Assembly (NCBI GenBank): GCA_030699625.1 | Contig: JAUYLU010000060.1 | Location: 1-7,708, forward strand | From: a bacterium | GTDB lineage: Bacteria > Patescibacteriota > Minisyncoccia > Phycocordibacterales > VMEP01 | Length of the DNA: 7,708 nucleotides | Direction: 5' to 3' | Part shown: one piece after another, positions 1 through 3,642 of the stretch | Position numbering within the stretch: position 1 is the first letter of the stretch | How the letters are laid out: every line of letters begins with the position of its first letter | Program-made: the position numbers and the translations under genes | The notes under the pieces: model-generated | Told to the model about the DNA's origin: nothing | Database searches by the model: none | Seen by the model: the letters and a program-made list of their open reading frames with translations, nothing else

Positions 1-505
1 GTTTGAGGGCGTCCCGCGCCTCGGCCTGCGAGTAGCCGAGCGATTTCAATGCCTCGACGGCGTCGCTCTCTTCCCGAAGCTCGCCGTGCTTCATGCCGCC
101 TGCGCCGCCGAGCTTGTCCTTGAGCTCGAGGACGATTTTCTCCGCCGTTTTTCTCCCGATGCCCGAGACCTTGGTGAGGTAGGAGGTATCTTCCGATGAA
201 ATGGCTTTTTTCAAGGTCTCAACGCCCGCGAGCCCCATGATCTGGAGCGCCGACCTGGGGCCGATGCCGGAAACGCCGAGAAGCATCTCGAAAAGCTCGA
301 GCTCCGCCTCCTCGATGAAGCCGTAGAGGTCCTCTGCGTCCTCGCGGACGGCATGATAGGTGAAGAGAAAGGCGTTTTCTTTCTTTTTGCCGAGGAGCCG
401 CGCCGTGTCGGCGGTAACGGAGATTCTGTAGCCAATGCCCGCCACACTAAGCACCACAAAACGGTCGCCGATGCGCGCGATGGGACCTTCGAGGTGCGCA
501 ATCAT
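1..505 (-). CDS. ruvA: Holliday junction branch migration protein RuvA (3' end beyond window)
   Basis: RuvA binds four-way DNA junctions as a tetramer and loads the RuvB helicase for branch migration in recombinational repair. About 168 residues are visible. The N-terminus MIAHLEGPIARIGDRFVV and VAGIGYRISV match the RuvA OB-fold domain I. The VREDAEDLYGF segment is characteristic of the family. Two helix-hairpin-helix motifs follow: VSGIGPRSALQIMG (about residues 80-93) and VSGIGRKTAEKIVLELKDKL (about 115-134). The linker and the start of the C-terminal RuvB-binding domain (SDAVEALKSLGYSQAEARDALK) run off the window. The ATG at 505-503 gives the standard family N-terminus and no Shine-Dalgarno sequence precedes it. 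A -35/-10 pair places the transcription start on this ATG. The gene is divergent from rpsT, and ruvB is not visible. Identity is near certain. Confidence 0.97.
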   Translation of the reverse strand, partial: MIAHLEGPIARIGDRFVVLSVAGIGYRISVTADTARLLGKKKENAFLFTYHAVREDAEDLYGFIEEAELELFEMLLGVSGIGPRSALQIMGLAGVETLKKAISSEDTSYLTKVSGIGRKTAEKIVLELKDKLGGAGGMKHGELREESDAVEALKSLGYSQAEARDALK

Positions 506-511
506 ACGGCC

Positions 512-540
512 ATCATAGCGCCCGTCCCCTTAAATGTAAA
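512..540 (-). promoter_or_regulatory. ruvA promoter, predicted leaderless
   Basis: On the minus strand TTTACA (540-535) is separated by exactly 17 bases from TATGAT (517-512). Both are good sigma-70-type boxes. Counting 7 bases from the end of the -10 box puts +1 at 505, the A of the ruvA ATG, so a leaderless mRNA is predicted. The missing ribosome binding site fits this. The call is by eye, and no transcript data are available. Confidence 0.6.
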
Positions 541-560
541 CGAGATTTTATGGGGCAGAT

Positions 561-589
561 TTGCCTTTTAGCCGCCTATTTGCTAGGAT
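561..589 (+). promoter_or_regulatory. Candidate rpsT promoter
   Basis: TTGCCT (561-566), a 17-base spacer and TAGGAT (584-589) match the sigma-70 boxes at 4 of 6 bases each. TGC directly before the -10 box makes it an extended -10 type. The predicted start is near 596, giving a leader of about 45 bases before the rpsT ATG. A competing -10 (TATAGA, 605-610) would give a shorter leader. Confidence 0.4.
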
Positions 590-609
590 TTTCGAGTCAT
601 TCGCTATAG

Positions 610-637
610 ACTGATAACTATTAACTGATAACTATTA
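610..637 (+). repeat. Perfect tandem 14-base repeat in the rpsT leader
   Basis: ACTGATAACTATTA occurs twice back to back (610-623 and 624-637) and ends three bases before the rpsT ATG. The leader has no recognisable Shine-Dalgarno sequence. Similar AACT/ATAAC-rich stretches occur in other gaps (5041-5060 and 7580-7640). The function is unknown. Confidence 0.85.
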
Positions 638-640
638 CCC

Positions 641-904
641 ATGGCGCTCATACGTTCAGCCAAAAAAGCAATCCGCGTCTCGCTCCGTAAAAAGGCCTAC
701 AACGACCGGCGGCAAAAGACCATGAAGGACACCCTCCGGGAGGTGCGTGATGTCCTTGCGGCGAAGGGGAGCGCCGAGGCCAAGAAGCTCCTCCCGCGTG
801 CCTACAAAGCCATCGACAAGGCCGCGAAGCGGGGAGTGATAAAGAAAAACGCGGCCGCGCGGAAGAAATCGCGCCTCGCCCAGGCGATCAAGAAAATGAA
901 GTAA
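641..904 (+). CDS. rpsT: 30S ribosomal protein S20 (bS20)
   Basis: S20 is a primary 16S rRNA binding protein of the small subunit body. The 87-residue product is the usual length for the family. It is rich in Lys and Arg and predicted to be almost entirely helical. The start ALIRSAKKAIRVSLRKKAYN and the end RGVIKKNAAARKKSRLAQAIKKM match the family signature, namely an N-terminal basic helix and a C-terminal 'K-N-A-A-R-K-K-S-R' block. The ATG at 641 gives exactly this N-terminus, although no Shine-Dalgarno sequence is visible. The gene stands alone, divergent from ruvA, and is closed by a strong terminator that begins within its stop codon, so it is probably a monocistronic unit. The longer open frame on the opposite strand is a GC-rich shadow. 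Confidence 0.97.
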   Translation: MALIRSAKKAIRVSLRKKAYNDRRQKTMKDTLREVRDVLAAKGSAEAKKLLPRAYKAIDKAAKRGVIKKNAAARKKSRLAQAIKKMK

Positions 905-931
905 CAAACGCCCGAAAGGGCGTTTGTTTTT
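903..931 (+). terminator. Rho-independent terminator of rpsT
   Basis: An 11-bp perfect stem (AACAAACGCCC at 903-913 with GGGCGTTTGTT at 918-928) is closed by a GAAA tetraloop. It is followed by a T-run through 931. It starts inside the rpsT TAA stop codon and separates rpsT from tRNA-Arg. Confidence 0.95.
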
Positions 932-964
932 GCGGACGGTTCCATGTATGGTAAATGGTATTCT

Positions 965-1036
965 GCCCTCGTCGTTCAATGGATAGGATGCAAGTTTGCG
1001 GTACTTGCGATGCAGGTTCGATTCCTGCCGAGGGCA
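965..1036 (+). tRNA. tRNA-Arg (anticodon GCG)
   Basis: A complete 72-base cloverleaf can be drawn. The acceptor stem is GCCCTCG/CGAGGGC (965-971 with 1029-1035) and the discriminator is A1036. The D-arm GTTC/GGAT includes G-U pairs and a loop with GG and A20, an arginine identity base. The anticodon stem is CAAGT/ACTTG with loop TTGCGGT, giving anticodon GCG (998-1000), which reads CGC and CGU. The variable loop has 4 bases. The T-stem is GCAGG/CCTGC with loop TTCGATT. CCA is not encoded (TTG follows), so a CCA-adding enzyme is needed. Most bacteria read CGN with an ACG (inosine) tRNA, so GCG is less usual. The last 19 bases of T-arm and acceptor recur inverted at 1092-1110. Confidence 0.93.
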
Positions 1037-1050
1037 TTGGATAACACTTA

Positions 1051-1076
1051 GTAATACGGCGTAATACCGCGGTATT
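1051..1076. repeat. Direct repeat merging into a 14-base palindrome
   Basis: GTAATACGGC (1051-1060) is followed directly by GTAATACCGC (1061-1070), a 10-base direct repeat with one mismatch. The second copy forms the left half of a perfect palindrome, AATACCGCGGTATT (1063-1076). The element lies between tRNA-Arg and the inverted tRNA-like sequence, about 100 bases upstream of the ribbon-helix-helix gene. It could be that regulator's operator or the tip of a large hairpin formed by 1014-1110. Neither is proven. Confidence 0.6.
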
Positions 1077-1087
1077 TGGTTAGTACC

Positions 1088-1159
1088 TGGTCTCGGCAGG
1101 AATCGAACCTTGCGAGTGTGTCCTTGGAGGCACGTTCTCTCCTCTTGGCCGCGCCATTC
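1088..1159 (-). pseudogene. Degenerate tRNA-like sequence, possibly tRNA-Trp(CCA)-derived
   Basis: The minus strand carries a T-arm, GC-A-AGG/CCTGC with loop TTCGATT, which has a one-base bulge. It continues into CGAGACC-A like an acceptor 3' strand. Upstream is a CTCCAAG heptaloop that would present CCA (Trp). One side of its stem reads GACAC, but the other reads GTGC instead of GTGTC, a one-base loss. The 5' acceptor strand (about 1153-1159) does not pair with CGAGACC, and the D-stem halves disagree. It is therefore best read as a decayed tRNA. The T-arm segment is a 19-base inverted match to tRNA-Arg. A non-canonical functional tRNA cannot be excluded. Confidence 0.4.
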
Positions 1160-1173
1160 ACGCTAGAGAGAAT
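1145..1173 (+). promoter_or_regulatory. Candidate leaderless promoter of the ribbon-helix-helix gene
   Basis: TTGGCC (1145-1150), a 17-base spacer and GAGAAT (1168-1173) match the sigma-70 boxes at 4 of 6 bases each. The predicted +1 is 1180, the A of the ATG. The boxes are weak individually, but the position repeats the pattern seen at ruvA and the HNH gene. Confidence 0.35.
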
Positions 1174-1179
1174 GGCTGT

Positions 1180-1329
1180 ATGCCACGAATCACCGTTACC
1201 TTTTCCATCTCCCTTCCCCCAGAGATGGCGAACCAGCTTAAGGAGCTAATGAAGAAGGAGCATCGGACCCGATCCGAGCTTATTCGGGAGGCCTTGCGGC
1301 GGTATATCACTGCGGTCAATAAACTGTGA
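1180..1329 (+). CDS. Small ribbon-helix-helix (CopG/Arc-type) DNA-binding protein
   Basis: The 49-residue product fits the ribbon-helix-helix fold. A beta strand, RITVTFSISLP (residues 3-13), is followed by helix 1, EMANQLKELMKKE (15-27), the turn HRTRSELIR (28-36) and helix 2, SELIREALRRYITAVN (32-47). 'RSELIREALRRY' is the classic second-helix signature of CopG-like regulators and antitoxins. Such proteins bind short palindromes as dimers through the ribbon. No toxin gene is adjacent, so an orphan regulator or antitoxin remnant is as likely as a toxin-antitoxin component. No Shine-Dalgarno sequence is visible, and the ATG coincides with a predicted transcription start. The palindrome at 1063-1076 is a possible operator. 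It faces the convergent membrane gene across a terminator. Confidence 0.82.
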   Translation: MPRITVTFSISLPPEMANQLKELMKKEHRTRSELIREALRRYITAVNKL

Positions 1330-1335
1330 TGTTGG

Positions 1336-1368
1336 AAAAAGAAAAACGCCGCGGGGCGGGCGACGTTT
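1336..1368 (-). terminator. Terminator for the minus-strand membrane gene
   Basis: Read on the minus strand, AAACGTCGC (1368-1360) pairs with GCGGCGTTT (1352-1344) over 9 bp including one U-G pair. The loop has 7 bases, and TTTTTCTTTTT (1346-1336) follows. On the plus strand the wobble becomes A-C and no T-run follows, so the terminator serves the minus strand. It lies between two convergent genes. Confidence 0.8.
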
Positions 1369-1380
1369 GTAGGGTAATTT

Positions 1381-1947
1381 CTAGGCCTTCCGGCCACGAA
1401 CTTCTGCCCGAAGCTTGTACAGGAGTCCGAGAGAAGTCGATGACTGTTGTGCGATGATGTCGTCAAGCGTGGGTACTGGAATACCTAGGCGTTGCGCCTC
1501 TTGTTGCGTTCTCAGTAAGAGTCCGTCCAAAGCATTGTTCCCCTCGCTCTCGAATCTGGCGATAACCTTAAGTTCGGGCCGCACCATCTCCATAGTCACG
1601 TCAACGCCGTACGGGGACCATCCAGCCATATACGAATATTTGGTCACGTCCTTGTCTATTTCCTTAAAAAGCAAGGCGTACCAAGTACCCTGTGAACTGA
1701 ATTTCGGTACTGCAATCCCGCCGCTCATGCGGGAGCGCCCTCCGGCAGGAATACTGTTTTCCGTGCGCGGATGCCTTACTCTTCCTACCGCTTGAGGGTG
1801 AAGAACGAACAACCAAAACAAACCCCATGCAAGCGCACCCAAACCGGCGTAAATGCTGAAAGCCATCGGCTTTTCCGTAACTATTTCACCGATGAAGCCG
1901 CAGAGTACTGAAAAAACCATTCCGACGAATAGAACTTTGCTTGACAT
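1381..1947 (-). CDS. Unrecognised two-helix membrane protein
   Basis: I do not recognise the family. The product has 188 residues. The start at 1947 is preferred over the in-frame ATG at 1995 because GGAGGAGA lies just upstream of 1947, and the longer start would place the ribosome binding site inside the coding region. Two hydrophobic segments, KVLFVGMVFSVLCGFIGEIV (about residues 4-23) and SIYAGLGALAWGLFWLFVL (about 31-49), suggest an N-terminal membrane hairpin. A basic linker (VGRVRHPRTENS) and a soluble domain of about 120 residues follow (TWYALLFKEIDKDVTKYSYMA, then a mixed alpha/beta region ending in helical LLYKLRAEVRGRKA). It has its own promoter, a structured leader and a terminator, so it is a single-gene unit inside the accessory stretch. 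It is one of few genes here with a strong Shine-Dalgarno sequence. Confidence 0.72.
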   Translation of the reverse strand: MSSKVLFVGMVFSVLCGFIGEIVTEKPMAFSIYAGLGALAWGLFWLFVLHPQAVGRVRHPRTENSIPAGGRSRMSGGIAVPKFSSQGTWYALLFKEIDKDVTKYSYMAGWSPYGVDVTMEMVRPELKVIARFESEGNNALDGLLLRTQQEAQRLGIPVPTLDDIIAQQSSTSLGLLYKLRAEVRGRKA

Positions 1948-1948
1948 G

Positions 1949-2030
1949 TCTCCTCCGCACACTGACGCCACCCGAGCCTTCTCAGGTAGCTGCAAATACG
2001 GAGGAGATAACTTCTAGCTACACGCTACCT
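1949..2030 (-). promoter_or_regulatory. Structured leader RNA that could hide the ribosome binding site
   Basis: On the minus-strand transcript UCUCCUCCG (2007-1999) is perfectly complementary to CGGAGGAGA (1957-1949), which contains the Shine-Dalgarno sequence of the gene starting at 1947. Inside this 9-bp helix lies a 10-bp hairpin, GCUACCUGAG/CUCGGGUGGC (1990-1981 with 1976-1967), with loop AAGG. Two of its pairs are G-U and would be C-A mismatches on the plus strand, so the structure is specific to the minus strand. A further upstream segment, AGGUAGC (2030-2024), can instead pair with GCUACCU (1990-1984), giving a possible alternative fold. If transcription starts near 2015, as the promoter predicts, that upstream segment would not be in the RNA. 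Possible roles are a riboswitch, thermosensor or protein-binding leader. No known class is recognised. Confidence 0.5.
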
Positions 2031-2049
2031 TTAAAGAGGGTTCTGTCAA
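2022..2049 (-). promoter_or_regulatory. Candidate promoter of the 1947 membrane gene
   Basis: A perfect -35 box, TTGACA (2049-2044), is followed after 16 bases by TAGCGT (2027-2022), a weak -10 with T, A and final T conserved. Transcription would start near 2015, giving a leader of about 68 bases that contains the helix described for 1949-2007. The -10 is the weak part of this call. Confidence 0.4.
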
Positions 2050-2126
2050 GGCAACAAATCGTGTCTCGCTGGCACGTTCTCCCTCCTTTCATTCCTGAGC
2101 CGATAGAAGAAAATAGAAGACGAAGC

Positions 2127-2361
2127 GTTCAGGCGGCGAGCCGGCTTGGGCTTCTCTGTCGGCTGAACCCTTTCGGGAGCGTGGTACGACCGCGCGTCTC
2201 GGTTTTTATCGACGCGGGATCGTGCCGCGCCATAAGCTCGCGCACCAGGTTGCGTGCGAGCTTTCGTATGCTACGGTGAGGAGTACCACTGCTCCTCCTC
2301 TTCCCACAGTGCCGTGCGGTTCGAGGTGTGCCTCGATGTGGTGCACAAACAACAACTGTGG
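2127..2361. other. Densely structured non-coding stretch upstream of the first pyrophosphohydrolase
   Basis: The gap between about 2050 and 2379 holds no convincing gene. Hairpins follow one another with almost no spacing. GTTCAG/CTGAAC pairs at 2127-2132 with 2163-2168. An imperfect 20-bp helix forms between 2179-2198 and 2211-2230 (16 Watson-Crick, 2 G-U, 2 mismatches on plus; loop 12). AAGCTCGC/GCGAGCTT pairs at 2234-2241 with 2256-2263, with an inner GCA/TGC. GAGGAG/CTCCTC pairs at 2278-2283 with 2292-2297. A three-tier stem follows: CCACAGT/ACTGTGG (2304-2310 with 2355-2361), GTGC/GCAC (2314-2317 with 2343-2346) and TCGAGG/CCTCGA (2321-2326 with 2331-2336). Pairing is about equally good on both strands, so the strand is undecided. 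It may be a non-coding RNA, a long 5' leader of the gene at 2380, or a GC-rich mobile-element remnant. It resembles no RNA family I know. Confidence 0.45.
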
Positions 2362-2379
2362 CATAAACGACAATAAGAA

Positions 2380-2706
2380 ATGAAAAAATACCAAGAAGAA
2401 CTAGATAAGTGGTTTAAGGAAAATAACTGGAAGTACTGGTCGCCACTGTCCATCTTGGCACGGCTGATGGAAGAGTGTGGTGAGTTTGCAAGACTGGTAA
2501 ATCACCTCTATGGCGACAAGCCAAAAAGGAACGATGAAAAAGGACAGGAATTGGAAGAAGAAATTGGCGATATTCTCTACACTGTTATTTGTTTTGCAAA
2601 CTCTAACAACATTGACTTGGATGAGGCCATACGCAGGAGTTTCGATAAAGTAATTAAGCGAGACAAAAATCGGTACACGCCCAAAAAGCCTTCAAGAACG
2701 CAATAA
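2380..2706 (+). CDS. MazG-like nucleotide pyrophosphohydrolase
   Basis: The 108-residue all-alpha product belongs to the MazG-fold NTP pyrophosphohydrolases, which hydrolyse nucleoside triphosphates to monophosphate and pyrophosphate with Mg2+. The N-terminal helix MKKYQEELDKWFKENNWKYW leads into LARLMEECGEFARLVNHLYG (residues 26-45), which carries the metal-binding EExxE motif (E31, E32, E35). EEEIGDILYTVICFANSNNIDLDEA (59-83) then carries the second acidic pair, E61 and D64. KVIKRDKNRY completes the family pattern. The size suits a single-domain enzyme rather than the tandem-domain MazG. The substrate cannot be read from the sequence. The upstream ribosome binding site is poor (AATAAGAA), and a long structured stretch lies immediately 5'. 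It is followed 33 bases later by a second enzyme of the same superfamily. Its A- and AAA-rich composition contrasts with the GC-rich core genes, which suggests acquisition by transfer. Confidence 0.85.
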   Translation: MKKYQEELDKWFKENNWKYWSPLSILARLMEECGEFARLVNHLYGDKPKRNDEKGQELEEEIGDILYTVICFANSNNIDLDEAIRRSFDKVIKRDKNRYTPKKPSRTQ

Positions 2707-2716
2707 CCCGGTTACA

Positions 2717-2733
2717 ATTCGTATATATCGAAT
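2717..2733. repeat. Near-perfect palindrome before the second pyrophosphohydrolase
   Basis: ATTCG (2717-2721) and CGAAT (2729-2733) are inverted around TATATAT, 7 bases before the ATG at 2740. The position and dimer-like symmetry suit an operator or an AT-rich promoter core. No clear -35/-10 pair or Shine-Dalgarno sequence could be fixed here. Confidence 0.45.
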
Positions 2734-2739
2734 GTATCA

Positions 2740-3069
2740 ATGAAAAAGACTATCTATAATAAACTGGTTCGGGATAAAATTCCTGCCATTATTAGACGGA
2801 ATGGCGGTATGCCCACAACGTTTAAGCTATCGAGCAAGCGTTTTATAGCGGAGCTCAAAAAGAAGTTTTTCGAGGAAGGGAACGAACTTATGAGGGCGAA
2901 AAACAAAACAGAGATTGCGGAAGAAATATCTGACGTGCTTGAGGTGCTTATGGCGCTCGCCGCCGGGGAAAAGATATTTTGGGATGCAATCGAGAGAAAA
3001 AGAAAAGAAAAACGAGAGAAACGCGGTGGGTTCGGCAGAAAAATTTTCCTTAAGTCGGTGAAGGAGTAA
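2740..3069 (+). CDS. MazG/HisE-like nucleoside triphosphate pyrophosphohydrolase
   Basis: The 109-residue product starts with YNKLVRDKIPAIIRRNG (residues 6-22), the hallmark of the phosphoribosyl-ATP-pyrophosphohydrolase-like house-cleaning family found in CPR bacteria, archaea and phages. Helix 1 of the catalytic core is LKKKFFEEGNELMRAKN (39-55), with E45, E46 and E49 as metal ligands. Helix 2 is EIAEEISDVLEVLMALA (58-74), with E62 and D65. The C-terminal KREKRGGFGRKIFL (91-104) matches the conserved 'ERGGF..RI.L' tail. All catalytic acidic residues seem present, so it is probably active. Histidine biosynthesis is unlikely because no his genes are near. Together with the preceding gene it forms a two-gene pyrophosphohydrolase unit. 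It converges on the membrane gene at 3077 with a gap of only 7 bases and no clear terminator. Like its partner it is AT-richer than the core genes. Confidence 0.88.
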   Translation: MKKTIYNKLVRDKIPAIIRRNGGMPTTFKLSSKRFIAELKKKFFEEGNELMRAKNKTEIAEEISDVLEVLMALAAGEKIFWDAIERKRKEKREKRGGFGRKIFLKSVKE

Positions 3070-3076
3070 GCCGGAT

Positions 3077-3529
3077 CTAAAACCCGAGCCTGTCCATGAC
3101 GCGGTGCGAGAGCGGCTCTTTGTGTTCTTTTTCCGGGAGCTTCGCCGCGAAAAACGAGCGGACACGTTCGGCGGGAATTTCGCGCCCCATGGGGATGATG
3201 AGAAGCGGGTGCCAAAGCGCCGTGCGCTCGATGATGAGGAGATCGCGGTCGATGGAGAAGGAGACCATATCGCCGAAGGGGTGGAGCCGGTCGTGGACCA
3301 TGATGCCCGCGCCTGTCACGCGCACCTTCATGAGCGAGGGGCCGCGCCGCGCGTAGTAGGCGAGGATGATGCCCGCGAGAAGAATGAGGATTCCGAAATA
3401 GATGTTCCCGAGGAGGATGGCCGCGATGGAGACCGAAGCGACGATGACGCCGAGCACCCAGAACCACTCCGGGTCGCGCTCCGACGGCTCATACTCATGC
3501 ACCTCCCAATAGAGGAGTTCCTCGTCCAT
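3077..3529 (-). CDS. Conserved two-helix membrane protein, function unknown
   Basis: The 150-residue product begins with an acidic stretch (MDEELLYWEVHEYEPSERDPEWFW). Two adjacent transmembrane helices follow, at about residues 23-41 (WVLGVIVASVSIAAILLGN) and 43-60 (YFGILILLAGIILAYYAR). The cytosolic C-terminal domain has a beta-rich part with MKVRVTGAGIMVHDRLHPFGDMVSFSI and LLIIERTALWHPLLIIPMGREI, and helical EIPAERVRSFFAAKLPE. I recognise the 'P-W-F-W-x-x-G' helix start and the '..HPFGDMxSF..' block from small hypothetical proteins common in Patescibacteria. The layout is reminiscent of PH-like YdbS/YcxB-type membrane proteins, but that is only an analogy. The composition is GC-rich like the core genes. 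It lies directly downstream of tRNA-Ser on the same strand. A TACAAT box (3542-3537) places the transcription start one base before the ATG, so a leaderless message is plausible. Confidence 0.82.
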   Translation of the reverse strand: MDEELLYWEVHEYEPSERDPEWFWVLGVIVASVSIAAILLGNIYFGILILLAGIILAYYARRGPSLMKVRVTGAGIMVHDRLHPFGDMVSFSIDRDLLIIERTALWHPLLIIPMGREIPAERVRSFFAAKLPEKEHKEPLSHRVMDRLGF

Positions 3530-3536
3530 TGCCTTT

Positions 3537-3542
3537 ATTGTA
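3537..3542 (-). promoter_or_regulatory. -10 box close to the start of the 3529 membrane gene
   Basis: TACAAT on the minus strand ends 7 bases before the ATG at 3529-3527, predicting +1 at 3530. No convincing -35 is found; a 17-base spacer would place it inside tRNA-Ser. Co-transcription with the tRNA is the alternative. Confidence 0.4.
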
Positions 3543-3559
3543 CACGTTTTTCAATAAGG

Positions 3560-3642
3560 CGGAGGGTGCAGGACTCGAACCTGCAAGTCCTTGCGGACCC
3601 TAGTTTTCAAGACTAGTGCCTTACCATTCGGCGCAACCCTCC
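3560..3642 (-). tRNA. tRNA-Ser (anticodon TGA)
   Basis: A full class II cloverleaf of 83 bases can be drawn. The acceptor stem is GGAGGGT/ACCCTCC with discriminator G73. The D-arm is GCC..GGC. The anticodon stem is CTAGT/ACTAG with loop CTTGAAA, giving anticodon TGA, which reads UCA and possibly other UCN codons. A long variable arm, GTCC-GCAA-GGAC, is diagnostic of Ser/Leu/Tyr tRNAs. The T-arm is GCAGG/CCTGC with loop TTCGAGT. CCA is not encoded (CCT follows). The first 30 bases overlap the end of the HNH nuclease gene on the same strand. Confidence 0.96.

Noticed and set aside
1051..1076. CRISPR repeat or integron attC site
   Set aside because: There are only two adjacent short repeats with no spacers, no cas or integrase gene, and no attC core motifs.
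1381..1995. Longer start (ATG at 1995) for the minus-strand membrane protein
   Set aside because: The strong GGAGGAGA site and the leader helix point to the ATG at 1947. The extra 16 residues would be encoded by the structured leader.
2018..2092. Possible short leader peptide (24 codons from ATG 2092, or 9 codons from a GTG with a strong purine-rich site) upstream of the minus membrane gene
   Set aside because: It lies mostly upstream of the predicted promoter at 2022-2049, so it would probably not be in the same transcript. No regulatory codon run is visible.
1941..2279. Plus-strand open frame of 112 codons starting MTCLLRTLTPPEPSQ
   Set aside because: It begins inside the minus-strand membrane gene, runs through that gene's leader and the hairpin region, has no ribosome binding site, and its sequence looks like no fold I recognise.
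2129..2390. Minus-strand open frame of over 80 codons, including RSIRKLARNLVRELMARHD, without an early start
   Set aside because: The only ATG (2233) gives a 34-codon product without a Shine-Dalgarno sequence. The frame lies wholly within the GC-rich hairpin region, where long open frames arise by chance. It could be a decayed gene fragment, but nothing supports a function.
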